NCBI GenBank assembly: GCA_031283975.1
Contig: JAITAT010000043.1
Coordinates: forward strand, 1 to 5,118
Direction: 5' to 3'
DNA: 5,118 nt
Source: Synergistaceae bacterium
GTDB taxonomy: Bacteria > Synergistota > Synergistia > Synergistales > Synergistaceae
Below, one piece after another: positions 1 through 5,118 of the stretch. The notes under the pieces are model-generated. The model saw only the letters and a list, made by a program, of their open reading frames with translations. It had not been told where the DNA came from and did not search any database. A program made the position numbers and the translations under genes. The first letter of the stretch is position 1. Every line of letters begins with the position of its first letter.

Positions 1-701
1 TAAACCGTTCCGTCCTCCTGAAAGAGAAATGCCTCGTACGGCGAGAGTGGCACGACAACCGCGGGTCGAACCGCATCCAGCCCGTCCGGAGCGCTTTTGC
101 CGGAGCCGAATACCCATACCTTGCCGCCAAGAGTGTCGCATACCAGTAAACGACCTTCGGTTGAGGATATCTTTCCGAGCCCGGCCATGCCTTTTACCGA
201 CAGGGGGCTGTATACGGGTATGCCCGTAAAAGAATTTAGTGTCATTGAATTGAAGGATAGAGTCGGTAATTCGGCTTCGGCCGATACGGATTTTTTTATC
301 ACGGCCCATTCCGACTCCATAGTTTCGAGAATAATCCGTCCTCTATAATCGTCGCGCCTGACTTCGAGATACTGCGACATGGCGTCTATCGCGTCGGTAT
401 AGCGCCCGATGCGGCGAAGGGCGAGACTTCTCAGGTAATACGCGTCGACGAAATAGACGTTCTCGCCGATGGATTCCGCAAGTTTATCAATGGAGTTCCA
501 GAGTCTGTTTTGCATAAAATAATGATATGCGTCAAGAAACGCGTTTTCCGACGCTTCCCTGTCGACATAGGGCTGCGACAGTTCGGCAGCCTCTCCCGAT
601 TTCACGGGTATATCCGCGACGGCCGAAACCGCAAGCGCCCCTATCATCACTGTCATCATTATCTTGCGTAAGCAGTAAGTCATGAGATCGAACACCCTCA
701 T
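1..701 (-). CDS. Exported TPR-like / probable NHL-propeller protein, 3' end beyond the left edge
   Basis: Reading leftward from an ATG at 701, 233 codons are open to the window edge, so the C-terminus is missing. The N-terminus is a clear signal peptide: basic residues (LRK, 11-13), a hydrophobic stretch (about 15-29) and an AVA|D cleavage-like site near residue 29. Residues about 52-125 look helical and TPR-like (AYYLRSLALRRIGRYTDAI, then a second helix). From about 160 the pattern becomes beta-rich; LLVCDTLGGKVWVFGSGK (185-202) resembles an NHL-type blade with the usual V-x-D-T-x-G-x-V motif. I infer a periplasmic or extracellular scaffold; no enzymatic function is visible. It starts 10 bp after the stop of the two-helix gene, suggesting translational coupling. 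The start is uncertain: 701 has no spaced Shine-Dalgarno, whereas an ATG at 683 has a weak GAGGG 11 nt upstream and keeps the signal peptide. The gene is not recognised by name. Confidence 0.75.
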   Translation of the reverse strand, partial: MRVFDLMTYCLRKIMMTVMIGALAVSAVADIPVKSGEAAELSQPYVDREASENAFLDAYHYFMQNRLWNSIDKLAESIGENVYFVDAYYLRSLALRRIGRYTDAIDAMSQYLEVRRDDYRGRIILETMESEWAVIKKSVSAEAELPTLSFNSMTLNSFTGIPVYSPLSVKGMAGLGKISSTEGRLLVCDTLGGKVWVFGSGKSAPDGLDAVRPAVVVPLSPYEAFLFQEDGTV

Positions 702-711
702 TCCGTGGTTA

Positions 712-936
712 TTACCAGCGTCCCGAAATGACGTCTATTCCCGCGAACGAGTAATAGCCCAGCACTATCGCCCCGGCGAGGAGAAACCCCAACAGAGCCC
801 GAAGATAGACCGTCATGACCCCGGTAGATTTCCATTTATCGGAGTATATATTTACGACGGCGCGCGATACTCCTATGGCGGCTATGAAAAAACCGATCGC
901 GATTATCGCCTGAAGGTTGACAGGGGAAATTTTCAT
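712..936 (-). CDS. Small two-helix membrane protein, unknown function
   Basis: A 74-residue protein with two predicted membrane helices, about residues 8-24 (AIIAIGFFIAAIGV) and 47-64 (ALLGFLLAGAIVLGYYSF). The loop between them carries the basic residues (R25, K34, K36, R46). By the positive-inside rule the loop should be cytoplasmic, with both ends outside. The gene begins 7 bp after the stop of the repeat-protein gene and ends about 10 bp before the exported TPR/propeller gene, so it is almost certainly co-transcribed and translationally coupled. No convincing Shine-Dalgarno precedes its ATG, which fits coupling. I do not recognise the family. Its position between two envelope proteins suggests a membrane anchor or accessory subunit, but that is inference only. 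It is believed real because of the tight spacing on both sides and the clean double hydrophobic pattern. Confidence 0.7.
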   Translation of the reverse strand: MKISPVNLQAIIAIGFFIAAIGVSRAVVNIYSDKWKSTGVMTVYLRALLGFLLAGAIVLGYYSFAGIDVISGRW

Positions 937-943
937 CGGATCG

Positions 944-2113
944 TCAATCGATTACCCTGAAAACATTTCTGGACGCGAGAGTCGAATCGGCCAGAAAATA
1001 CTTGTTGGTATAACCCCTTATCTCATACTCGCCTGCCGACGATGGGGCGTCAAACGCGTAAGAACCTCTGCCCGCCACTATATATTTGTACGCCACAAAC
1101 TCGCCGGGTTTAGCGTCTCTCTCGGAAATTCCGAGTATAGCGCCGTCGTCAAGCATATATTTCGGAACGCCGTTTACGCTGACCGTCATTTCCTCGCCCG
1201 GCGCGTAGTCTTGCTTGGCGGGAACAGCGTTATAAACCCCGAGGGCGCTCCCTTCGACTTTGAACGGTACCATGGCAGTCATGGTGAATTCGGACAGAGC
1301 GAACCCGTTGGAAAAACCTCTGAGTTCGTAATCACCGGGCTCGAATGGAGCGTGCATCGTGATTTTTTCATCCTTTCTTTTTATATATTCGTAAAGCATG
1401 TATTCCTTCGAAGTAGCGCCGCGTTTGAATATTCCAACCATCGCGTTGTCTTTTATCATATCCCTGGGCACTCCGGACGCGAATACAGACATCTGTTCGG
1501 ACGGATGATAGCTGCTTTTGTCGAGCGTCACGGAATACGCTCCGTCCGAAATCGCCGCCACGGAAAACGGCGCCCTGACCACAGCCGCGGCTTCGTTCAA
1601 TATGGTTCCGTTGTCGTATCCGACCATCTCGTAATCGCCCGGATTCAAAGGAGCGCGCATCCGCACGGAACTGTCCCTTTTGTACACGAGTTCCCTCGAG
1701 ATGAACTCTCCGTTCGGAGCGCCGATCCCGCGGATGACGACGGAGGCGTTATCGTTCAGCATATCGGACGGCACGGACGAGATATTTGCCGTTATAATTT
1801 CAGCGGGCAGATATTCATTCTTTGGAAGATATATGAAATATCCACTCCACGGGTCGGATGACGAAGCCGCGAGGGCGTCCGGAGACCCGGACATTTTTCT
1901 CTCGGAAACCGCAGGGGTCATTTCATCCGCCGTCAATTCCAGCGAGGACCACCAAACGGACGCGGCGAGCGCCATAAATACGCCCGGCAAGATCGCAAAC
2001 AAGCCGACTCCGCCGGCGACGCGCATTTTCCTCCGCCTCTTGTATAATATTTTACCTTCTTTAGAACAGCCGTTTCCGTTATAATCATTATAAGACGCGC
2101 GAGCGCGCGGCAT
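944..2113 (-). CDS. Membrane-anchored or secreted protein with three tandem 101-residue beta-sandwich-like units
   Basis: A 389-residue protein if started at the ATG at 2113; residue numbers here count from it. A basic patch (YKRRRK, about 24-29) precedes a hydrophobic segment (about 32-53), which is a signal peptide or signal anchor. After a Ser/Ala-rich linker come three units beginning at Y92, Y193 and Y294. Each has K-x2-Y-x-P-x-E, a V-P-x2-M motif, D-x-A, an A-P pair and G-(D/E)-Y-E followed by G-(Y/F)-x-N, and closes on F-x-V. The alternating pattern and the A-P...G-x-Y-E-x-x-G-Y hallmark suggest immunoglobulin-like beta sandwiches outside the cytoplasm. No catalytic site is seen. It is the first gene of a three-gene operon. 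The start is ambiguous: 2113 has GGAGG 9 nt upstream, an ATG at 2122 abuts that GGAGG, and an ATG at 2026 has its own GAGGCGGAGG and would give 360 residues starting at the hydrophobic segment. The family is not recognised by name. Confidence 0.82.
   Translation of the reverse strand: MPRARASYNDYNGNGCSKEGKILYKRRRKMRVAGGVGLFAILPGVFMALAASVWWSSLELTADEMTPAVSERKMSGSPDALAASSSDPWSGYFIYLPKNEYLPAEIITANISSVPSDMLNDNASVVIRGIGAPNGEFISRELVYKRDSSVRMRAPLNPGDYEMVGYDNGTILNEAAAVVRAPFSVAAISDGAYSVTLDKSSYHPSEQMSVFASGVPRDMIKDNAMVGIFKRGATSKEYMLYEYIKRKDEKITMHAPFEPGDYELRGFSNGFALSEFTMTAMVPFKVEGSALGVYNAVPAKQDYAPGEEMTVSVNGVPKYMLDDGAILGISERDAKPGEFVAYKYIVAGRGSYAFDAPSSAGEYEIRGYTNKYFLADSTLASRNVFRVID
947..1840 (-). repeat. 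Three protein-level tandem units, period exactly 303 bp (101 codons)
   Basis: Unit 1 spans 1840-1538, unit 2 spans 1537-1235 and unit 3 spans 1234-947. Counting residues from the ATG at 2113, landmarks recur at exactly 101-residue steps: K98/K199/K300, Y101/Y202/Y303, V114/V215/V316, M118/M219/M320, D121/D222/D323, E136/E237/E338, AP 154/255/356, G159/G260/G361, Y161/Y262/Y363, N168/N269/N370 and F183/F284/F385. No gap is needed in any unit although most other positions differ. This indicates an old internal triplication with strict length conservation. The DNA is diverged, so it is a repeat only at protein level. Confidence 0.85.
2030..2039 (-). promoter_or_regulatory. Internal Shine-Dalgarno-like site for an alternative start at 2026
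   Basis: On the minus strand GAGGCGGAGG lies immediately before AAA and the in-frame ATG at 2026. GGAGG is only 3 nt from the ATG, but the upstream GAGG is 9 nt away. The same bases encode part of the basic KRRRK patch in the longer reading, so the site may be either a true ribosome binding site or a by-product of the basic codons. It decides whether the triple-unit protein has a 29-residue N-terminal extension. Confidence 0.4.
2087..2092 (-). promoter_or_regulatory. Possible TATAAT -10 box inside the 5' end of the repeat-protein gene
   Basis: A perfect TATAAT is read on the minus strand, placing a start of transcription near 2080 and leaving about 54 nt before the ATG at 2026. No TTGACA-like -35 is visible at 17 or 18 bp. 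It would make sense only if translation starts at 2026. Weak on its own in AT-rich sequence. Confidence 0.25.
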
Positions 2114-2122
2114 ACGAACCAT

Positions 2123-2127
2123 CCTCC
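2123..2127 (-). promoter_or_regulatory. Ribosome binding site (GGAGG) for the triple-unit protein
   Basis: GGAGG on the minus strand lies 9 nt before the ATG at 2113 and directly abuts the ATG at 2122. The zero spacing at 2122 makes 2113 the better of these two starts. Confidence 0.55.
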
Positions 2128-2154
2128 AAAAATATAACTCGGTATCTTCGCTTC

Positions 2155-2163
2155 ATTTTACCA
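2155..2163 (-). promoter_or_regulatory. Extended -10 promoter for the leftward three-gene operon
   Basis: The minus strand reads TGGTAAAAT, which fits the TGnTATAAT extended -10 pattern with one mismatch in the hexamer. Transcription would begin near 2148 and give a leader of about 35 nt containing the GGAGG at 2123-2127. The -35 position at 17 bp (TTATAT) is poor, as is common for extended -10 promoters. This is inferred from pattern only. Confidence 0.4.
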
Positions 2164-2189
2164 CCTCGCCGGATAAAATATAACGAGAG

Positions 2190-2217
2190 TTGATAGCGCG
2201 GGATCGCGAAATAATTT
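2190..2217 (+). promoter_or_regulatory. Weak candidate sigma-70 promoter upstream of cls
   Basis: TTGATA (2190-2195) matches the -35 consensus at five of six positions and is followed after 16 bp by TAATTT (2212-2217), a poor -10. If used, transcription would begin near 2224 and leave a leader of about 40 nt that has no Shine-Dalgarno. It is an alternative to the extended -10 at 2250-2258. Confidence 0.2.
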
Positions 2218-2249
2218 TTACGGCGGGACAGTTTCATGAACCAGCTCCA

Positions 2250-2258
2250 TGTTAGAAT
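2250..2258 (+). promoter_or_regulatory. Extended -10 promoter immediately before the cls ATG
   Basis: The plus strand reads TGTTAGAAT, matching TGnTATAAT with one mismatch. The box ends at 2258, so transcription is expected about 7 nt later, at or next to the A of the ATG at 2265. No -35 is recognisable at the usual distance. Because no Shine-Dalgarno precedes cls, this arrangement is consistent with a leaderless transcript. Confidence 0.4.
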
Positions 2259-2264
2259 CGTCTC

Positions 2265-3818
2265 ATGAAATACGTCAGATCGCGGTGGAAAAAACTTTAC
2301 CTTGCCGGGGCGTTTTTTTTGCTCGGGCTGATTCCCTATCTCACGAGCGTAATCCTCGACGGGAGCGAAAAGGGGAATCCAGCGGCGTATGCCCGCGCTC
2401 TGGCGGTATTGGCGGCACGCTATCTTCCTCATATTCTGACGGTCTACGTGCTGTTCATCGCTGTTCTCGTTTTTTTCGAGGAACGCAACCCGGACCGGAC
2501 CATCTTGTGGCTTATGACATTGATCTTTCTTCCGGTCGTCGGTATCATCCTCTATCTCCTGTTAGGACCCGATATGAAGCGGGTGCGTATGCGCAAGCTG
2601 TTCATACCGGCGCGCACGTATCCCGGCACGGAGGATATTGATTTGGGAATGCCGTCGGAACATGCAGTGAAGATGTCAACTCTGGCGTACAGAAGTTCGT
2701 CCGCCCCTATTTGCGTGCGCAACTCGGCGGAACTGTTCGTCGACGGCGGAAAGGCTTTCGAGGCCGTCAGGCGCGAACTGAAACGCGCGTCCAGATATAT
2801 CAACATCGAATATTACATTTTCGAGGACGACAGGCTCGGCAGGGAGATATCAGAGATACTGGCGGAGAGATCGAGAGCGGGCGTGAAAGTGAGGATGACC
2901 GTCGACGGCGTCGGAAGCTGGAAACTCGGCAGAGACTTGACACGCGGGCTTCAAGACGCGGGCGTCCTGTTTCATACTTTCATGCCGGTCTCTTTCCCGT
3001 TTTTTCACAGCAGGCTGAACTATCGCAACCACCGCAAGATAATAGTGATAGACGGCGAGGTCGCGTTAACGGGAGGCATGAACGTCGGAATTGAATATCT
3101 CGGCGAGGGACCGCTGGGATACTGGCGCGACACTCACGTCATTTTCACGGGGGAAGCCGTGCGGGCGCTGAACGAAATATTCCTGTCGGACTGGAACATC
3201 AGCTCCGGAGAGAAGCTGTCCGCGGCGGACGTGGAATTTTCGGCGCCCGGAGCCGCGCGCGCCGACCTTCCAATCCTCCCGCTCCAGATTGTGCCGAGCG
3301 GCGGTTCGGCGTGGCGCTCAATAAGACAGATGTATTTCGCGATGATATCCGGGGCGCGGAGCAGAATATGGATAACGACCCCCTACATGATACCGGGCGA
3401 CGCCATACAGGAAGCTCTCAGAACCGCCGCTCTCTCCGGGGTCGACGTTCGCCTGCTGATCCCACGCAAGAGCGATCACTTTCTCTCGCATTGGGCCAGC
3501 TTCTCAAACGTGGAGGACCTCCTTCGGGCCGGCGTGCGGATATGGTTTTACAAAAAAGGTTTTTTACACGCCAAGACGCTCGTCATGGACGAGGAAATAG
3601 CTTCAGTCGGCACGGCCAACCTCGACAACAGGAGTCTCGACATAAATTTCGAACTCCAGGCTTTCATCTATGACTCGAAAATCTGTTCTCTGATGGCCGG
3701 ACATTTTTTGAAAGACCTGGACGAATCCGAGGAATGCGTCCTTTCAACGTGGGAGAACAGAGGAATCCGCCACAAGGTTCTGGAGTCGCTAGGAAGACTG
3801 TGGTCGTCGCAGGTATAG
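2265..3818 (+). CDS. cls: Cardiolipin synthase, phospholipase D superfamily
   Basis: A 517-residue membrane protein. Its expected role is to make cardiolipin by phosphatidyl transfer between two phosphatidylglycerol molecules (bacterial Cls, EC 2.7.8.-). Both HxKx4D catalytic motifs are intact: H256-K258-D263 (NHRKIIVIDG) and H435-K437-D442 (LHAKTLVMDE), each followed by the usual G-x-x-N segment (GGMN, GTANLDNRS). The N-terminus holds hydrophobic segments at about 11-31, 57-71 and 79-100. The last two, with ERNPDRTILWLMTLIFLP, match the PLDNc region of the family. The first is an additional helix compared with the two-helix Bacillus type, and the length is slightly above the usual 480-510. 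The ATG at 2265 is chosen because an in-frame TAG lies at 2253-2255 and no other start codon precedes the first helix. It has no Shine-Dalgarno. The gene diverges from the envelope operon and converges on the hisD-like gene. Confidence 0.93.
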   Translation: MKYVRSRWKKLYLAGAFFLLGLIPYLTSVILDGSEKGNPAAYARALAVLAARYLPHILTVYVLFIAVLVFFEERNPDRTILWLMTLIFLPVVGIILYLLLGPDMKRVRMRKLFIPARTYPGTEDIDLGMPSEHAVKMSTLAYRSSSAPICVRNSAELFVDGGKAFEAVRRELKRASRYINIEYYIFEDDRLGREISEILAERSRAGVKVRMTVDGVGSWKLGRDLTRGLQDAGVLFHTFMPVSFPFFHSRLNYRNHRKIIVIDGEVALTGGMNVGIEYLGEGPLGYWRDTHVIFTGEAVRALNEIFLSDWNISSGEKLSAADVEFSAPGAARADLPILPLQIVPSGGSAWRSIRQMYFAMISGARSRIWITTPYMIPGDAIQEALRTAALSGVDVRLLIPRKSDHFLSHWASFSNVEDLLRAGVRIWFYKKGFLHAKTLVMDEEIASVGTANLDNRSLDINFELQAFIYDSKICSLMAGHFLKDLDESEECVLSTWENRGIRHKVLESLGRLWSSQV

Positions 3819-3828
3819 CGTCAGGCTG
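3819..3828. other. 10-bp convergent gap without visible terminator
   Basis: Only 10 bp separate the TAG of cls from the TAA of the hisD-like gene. I see no GC-rich hairpin followed by a T-run in either direction here or in the adjoining gene ends. Termination may rely on Rho, or the two transcripts may overlap at their 3' ends. Confidence 0.6.
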
Positions 3829-5103
3829 TTACAACCCCCATTTTTCCATTCTCAGCCCGGCGGCCCTGGCGTGCGCGGCAAGCCCTTCCCCCGCCGCCAT
3901 TCTGGAAACGAGCGGCGCCATGGCGTTCATCGCGGCTCTGTCGAGTTTCTGGCTCGTGCAGATTTTGAGGAACGTTCCCGCCCATACTCCTCCGGCGTAA
4001 CGCGCGGCGCCCATTGTAGGCAGCGTATGATTGGTTCCCGACGCGTAGTCGCCGAACACCTCCGCCGAAAAAGCGCCCAGAAACAAGGATCCGTAATTGT
4101 AAAGCTTCTCCGCGACCGCCTCGCAATCTTCCGTCTGTACTTCCAGATGTTCCGGCGCGCGTTCGTTGGCTGTATCGGCGGCTTCCTCCATCGACGCGGC
4201 GATAATGACCTCGCCGAAGTCCTCCCACGAGGCCCTCGCGACCTCGGCGGTTTCAAGGGAGGAAAGTTGGCGCTCCACGGAGGATATTACCGACTCGCCC
4301 AGATCCCGGCTCGTGGTCACTAAAATGCCGCTCGCGAGCCTGTCGTGTTCGCTCTGGGCAAGTATATCCGCGGCCACGACGTCCGGATCCGCGGTCCTAT
4401 CTGCGATTATCAGCACCTCGCTCGGCCCCGCCACGAAATCTATTCCCACCTGACCGTAACACTGACGTTTGGCCTCGGAGACGTAAGCGTTTCCCGGACC
4501 TGCTATCAAGTCGACCGGAGCTATCTGGGCGGTTCCGTAAGAGAACGCCGCGATGGCCTGAGCCCCGCCGACCGCGTAAATTTCATCCACACCGGCTAAT
4601 TCCATGGCCGCAACGGTCTTAGGGTGAATCTCGGACGTGCCCTTCACCGGCGGCGAACACGCCGCGACCCGCGGCACTCCGGCGACTTTGGCCGGAACCG
4701 CCAGCATTAGCGCCGTCGAGTAAAGAGGGTAATTGCCGCCCGGCACATAACAGCAGCAGGCGCGGACTGGGATGGCCCGATGGCCCAGAGTCACGCCGGG
4801 CGCAGGGGAAAACGACAGAGGGCGGCAAGCCTCATCGAACTGAGCTTGCGCGAAATCCCGGATATTTTTCGCGGCACGTTTCATGTCCCCGATCTCATCT
4901 TCGGAAACCGCGCGAAGCGCGCGTTCTATCTCCGCGCGCGAGAGACGAAGCGCGCGCCGCGCCGCTCCGTCGAATTTTTCGTTATACCGGAAAAGCGCGG
5001 CGTCGCCCTCGGCGCGCACATCGCCTATTATATCGGCGACAACGCCGCGCAGTTCGGCAATAGATTCGCTCGGACGGCGGCGCGCACGTTTCAGAAATTC
5101 CAA
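3829..5103 (-). CDS. hisD: Histidinol dehydrogenase family protein (probable HisD)
   Basis: A 424-residue protein, close to the usual 430. HisD is an NAD- and zinc-dependent enzyme that oxidises L-histidinol to L-histidine in two steps (EC 1.1.1.23) in the cytoplasm. Aligned from memory to E. coli HisD, the zinc ligands are present as Q250, H253, D352 and H411, the catalytic pair as E318-H319 (APEHLEVQ), and the substrate contacts as S129, S228 (GPSEV), E348 and E406 (GEGLAAH). The GDYASGTNH segment (351-359) matches HisD. The loops LGHRAIPV (106-113) and CYVPGG (118-123), and AARYAGGVWAGTFLK (366-380), look closer to the HpsN branch (2,3-dihydroxypropane-1-sulfonate dehydrogenase), so the substrate is not certain. 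The start is TTG at 5103, because TGA precedes it in frame, a GGGAG site lies 8 nt upstream, and the next start would delete conserved sequence. No other his gene is visible in the window. Confidence 0.9.
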   Translation of the reverse strand: MEFLKRARRRPSESIAELRGVVADIIGDVRAEGDAALFRYNEKFDGAARRALRLSRAEIERALRAVSEDEIGDMKRAAKNIRDFAQAQFDEACRPLSFSPAPGVTLGHRAIPVRACCCYVPGGNYPLYSTALMLAVPAKVAGVPRVAACSPPVKGTSEIHPKTVAAMELAGVDEIYAVGGAQAIAAFSYGTAQIAPVDLIAGPGNAYVSEAKRQCYGQVGIDFVAGPSEVLIIADRTADPDVVAADILAQSEHDRLASGILVTTSRDLGESVISSVERQLSSLETAEVARASWEDFGEVIIAASMEEAADTANERAPEHLEVQTEDCEAVAEKLYNYGSLFLGAFSAEVFGDYASGTNHTLPTMGAARYAGGVWAGTFLKICTSQKLDRAAMNAMAPLVSRMAAGEGLAAHARAAGLRMEKWGL

Positions 5104-5111
5104 TCAAATCA

Positions 5112-5116
5112 CTCCC
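5112..5116 (-). promoter_or_regulatory. Ribosome binding site supporting the TTG start of hisD
   Basis: GGGAG (within GGGAGTGAT) on the minus strand lies 8 nt before the TTG at 5103. The in-frame TGA at 5106-5104 touches the TTG, so initiation may be coupled to an upstream gene that ends here. The upstream gene lies outside the window and cannot be confirmed. Confidence 0.55.
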
Positions 5117-5118
5117 GT

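Noticed and set aside
97..348. Short plus-strand open frames in the leftmost 350 bases
   Set aside because: The minus strand is continuously open here with a signal peptide, TPR-like helices and a propeller-like motif, so these are shadows.
917..1861. A 314-codon open frame on the plus strand opposite the triple-unit gene
   Set aside because: Its translation is Arg/His-rich with no hydrophobic or domain pattern and no ribosome binding site, while the minus strand shows a clear threefold repeat. It is an antisense shadow.
2197..2208. CGCGGGATCGCG as an operator in the divergent region
   Set aside because: Only the four-base CGCG arms match, the centre is not symmetric, and such runs are frequent in GC-rich DNA.
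2088..2432. A 114-codon minus-strand frame across the divergent region and the 5' end of cls
   Set aside because: It overlaps both the promoter region and the N-terminus of cls, has no domain pattern, and would block the well-supported genes on both sides.
3800..3880. Possible bidirectional terminator between cls and the hisD-like gene
   Set aside because: The short T-run near 3842-3846 is not preceded by a stable GC-rich stem in either direction, so no intrinsic terminator can be supported.
3871..4323. Plus-strand open frames opposite the hisD-like gene, including 4166-4453 and 4345-4599
   Set aside because: They lie wholly inside a gene whose active-site motifs are intact on the minus strand, and their translations show no recognisable pattern.

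Overview
The window is bacterial chromosomal DNA of moderately high GC content. It is gene-dense, with Shine-Dalgarno-like sites ahead of some genes. AUA (Ile) and AGA/AGG (Arg) codons are used freely beside GC-rich ones. No gene fixes the taxon. A Synergistota-like or other deep-branching anaerobe is only a guess. There are no RNA genes, mobile elements or CRISPR arrays that I can support.

Left half (1-2113, minus strand): three genes form an apparent operon, read right to left. First is a membrane-anchored or secreted protein made of three tandem beta-sandwich-like units repeating at exactly 101 residues (944-2113). After 7 bp comes a 74-residue protein with two predicted membrane helices (712-936). 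After about 10 bp comes an exported protein with a TPR-like helical region and the start of a probable NHL-type beta-propeller, cut off by the left edge (1-701). I recognise none of the three by name. Together they look like an uncharacterised cell-envelope module.

Centre (2114-2264): a 151-bp divergent control region. Facing left are an extended -10 box and a strong GGAGG. Facing right is an extended -10 box so close to the cls ATG that the mRNA could begin at the start codon, and no Shine-Dalgarno sequence is visible there. Two TCATGA palindromes flank the rightward -10 box.

Right half: a full-length cardiolipin-synthase-type phospholipase D protein (2265-3818, plus strand) converges on a complete histidinol dehydrogenase family gene (3829-5103, minus strand), with only 10 bp between the stop codons. 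The latter starts with TTG, preceded by a good Shine-Dalgarno site and directly abutting an in-frame TGA. All the HisD zinc and catalytic residues I could align to E. coli HisD are present. Some loops, however, recall the dihydroxypropanesulfonate dehydrogenase (HpsN) branch, and no other his gene lies in view.

Taken together, the left operon and cls both concern the envelope and share a divergent control region, while the hisD-like gene is metabolically unrelated. The most unusual item is the gapless 101-residue triplicated protein and its two partner genes.
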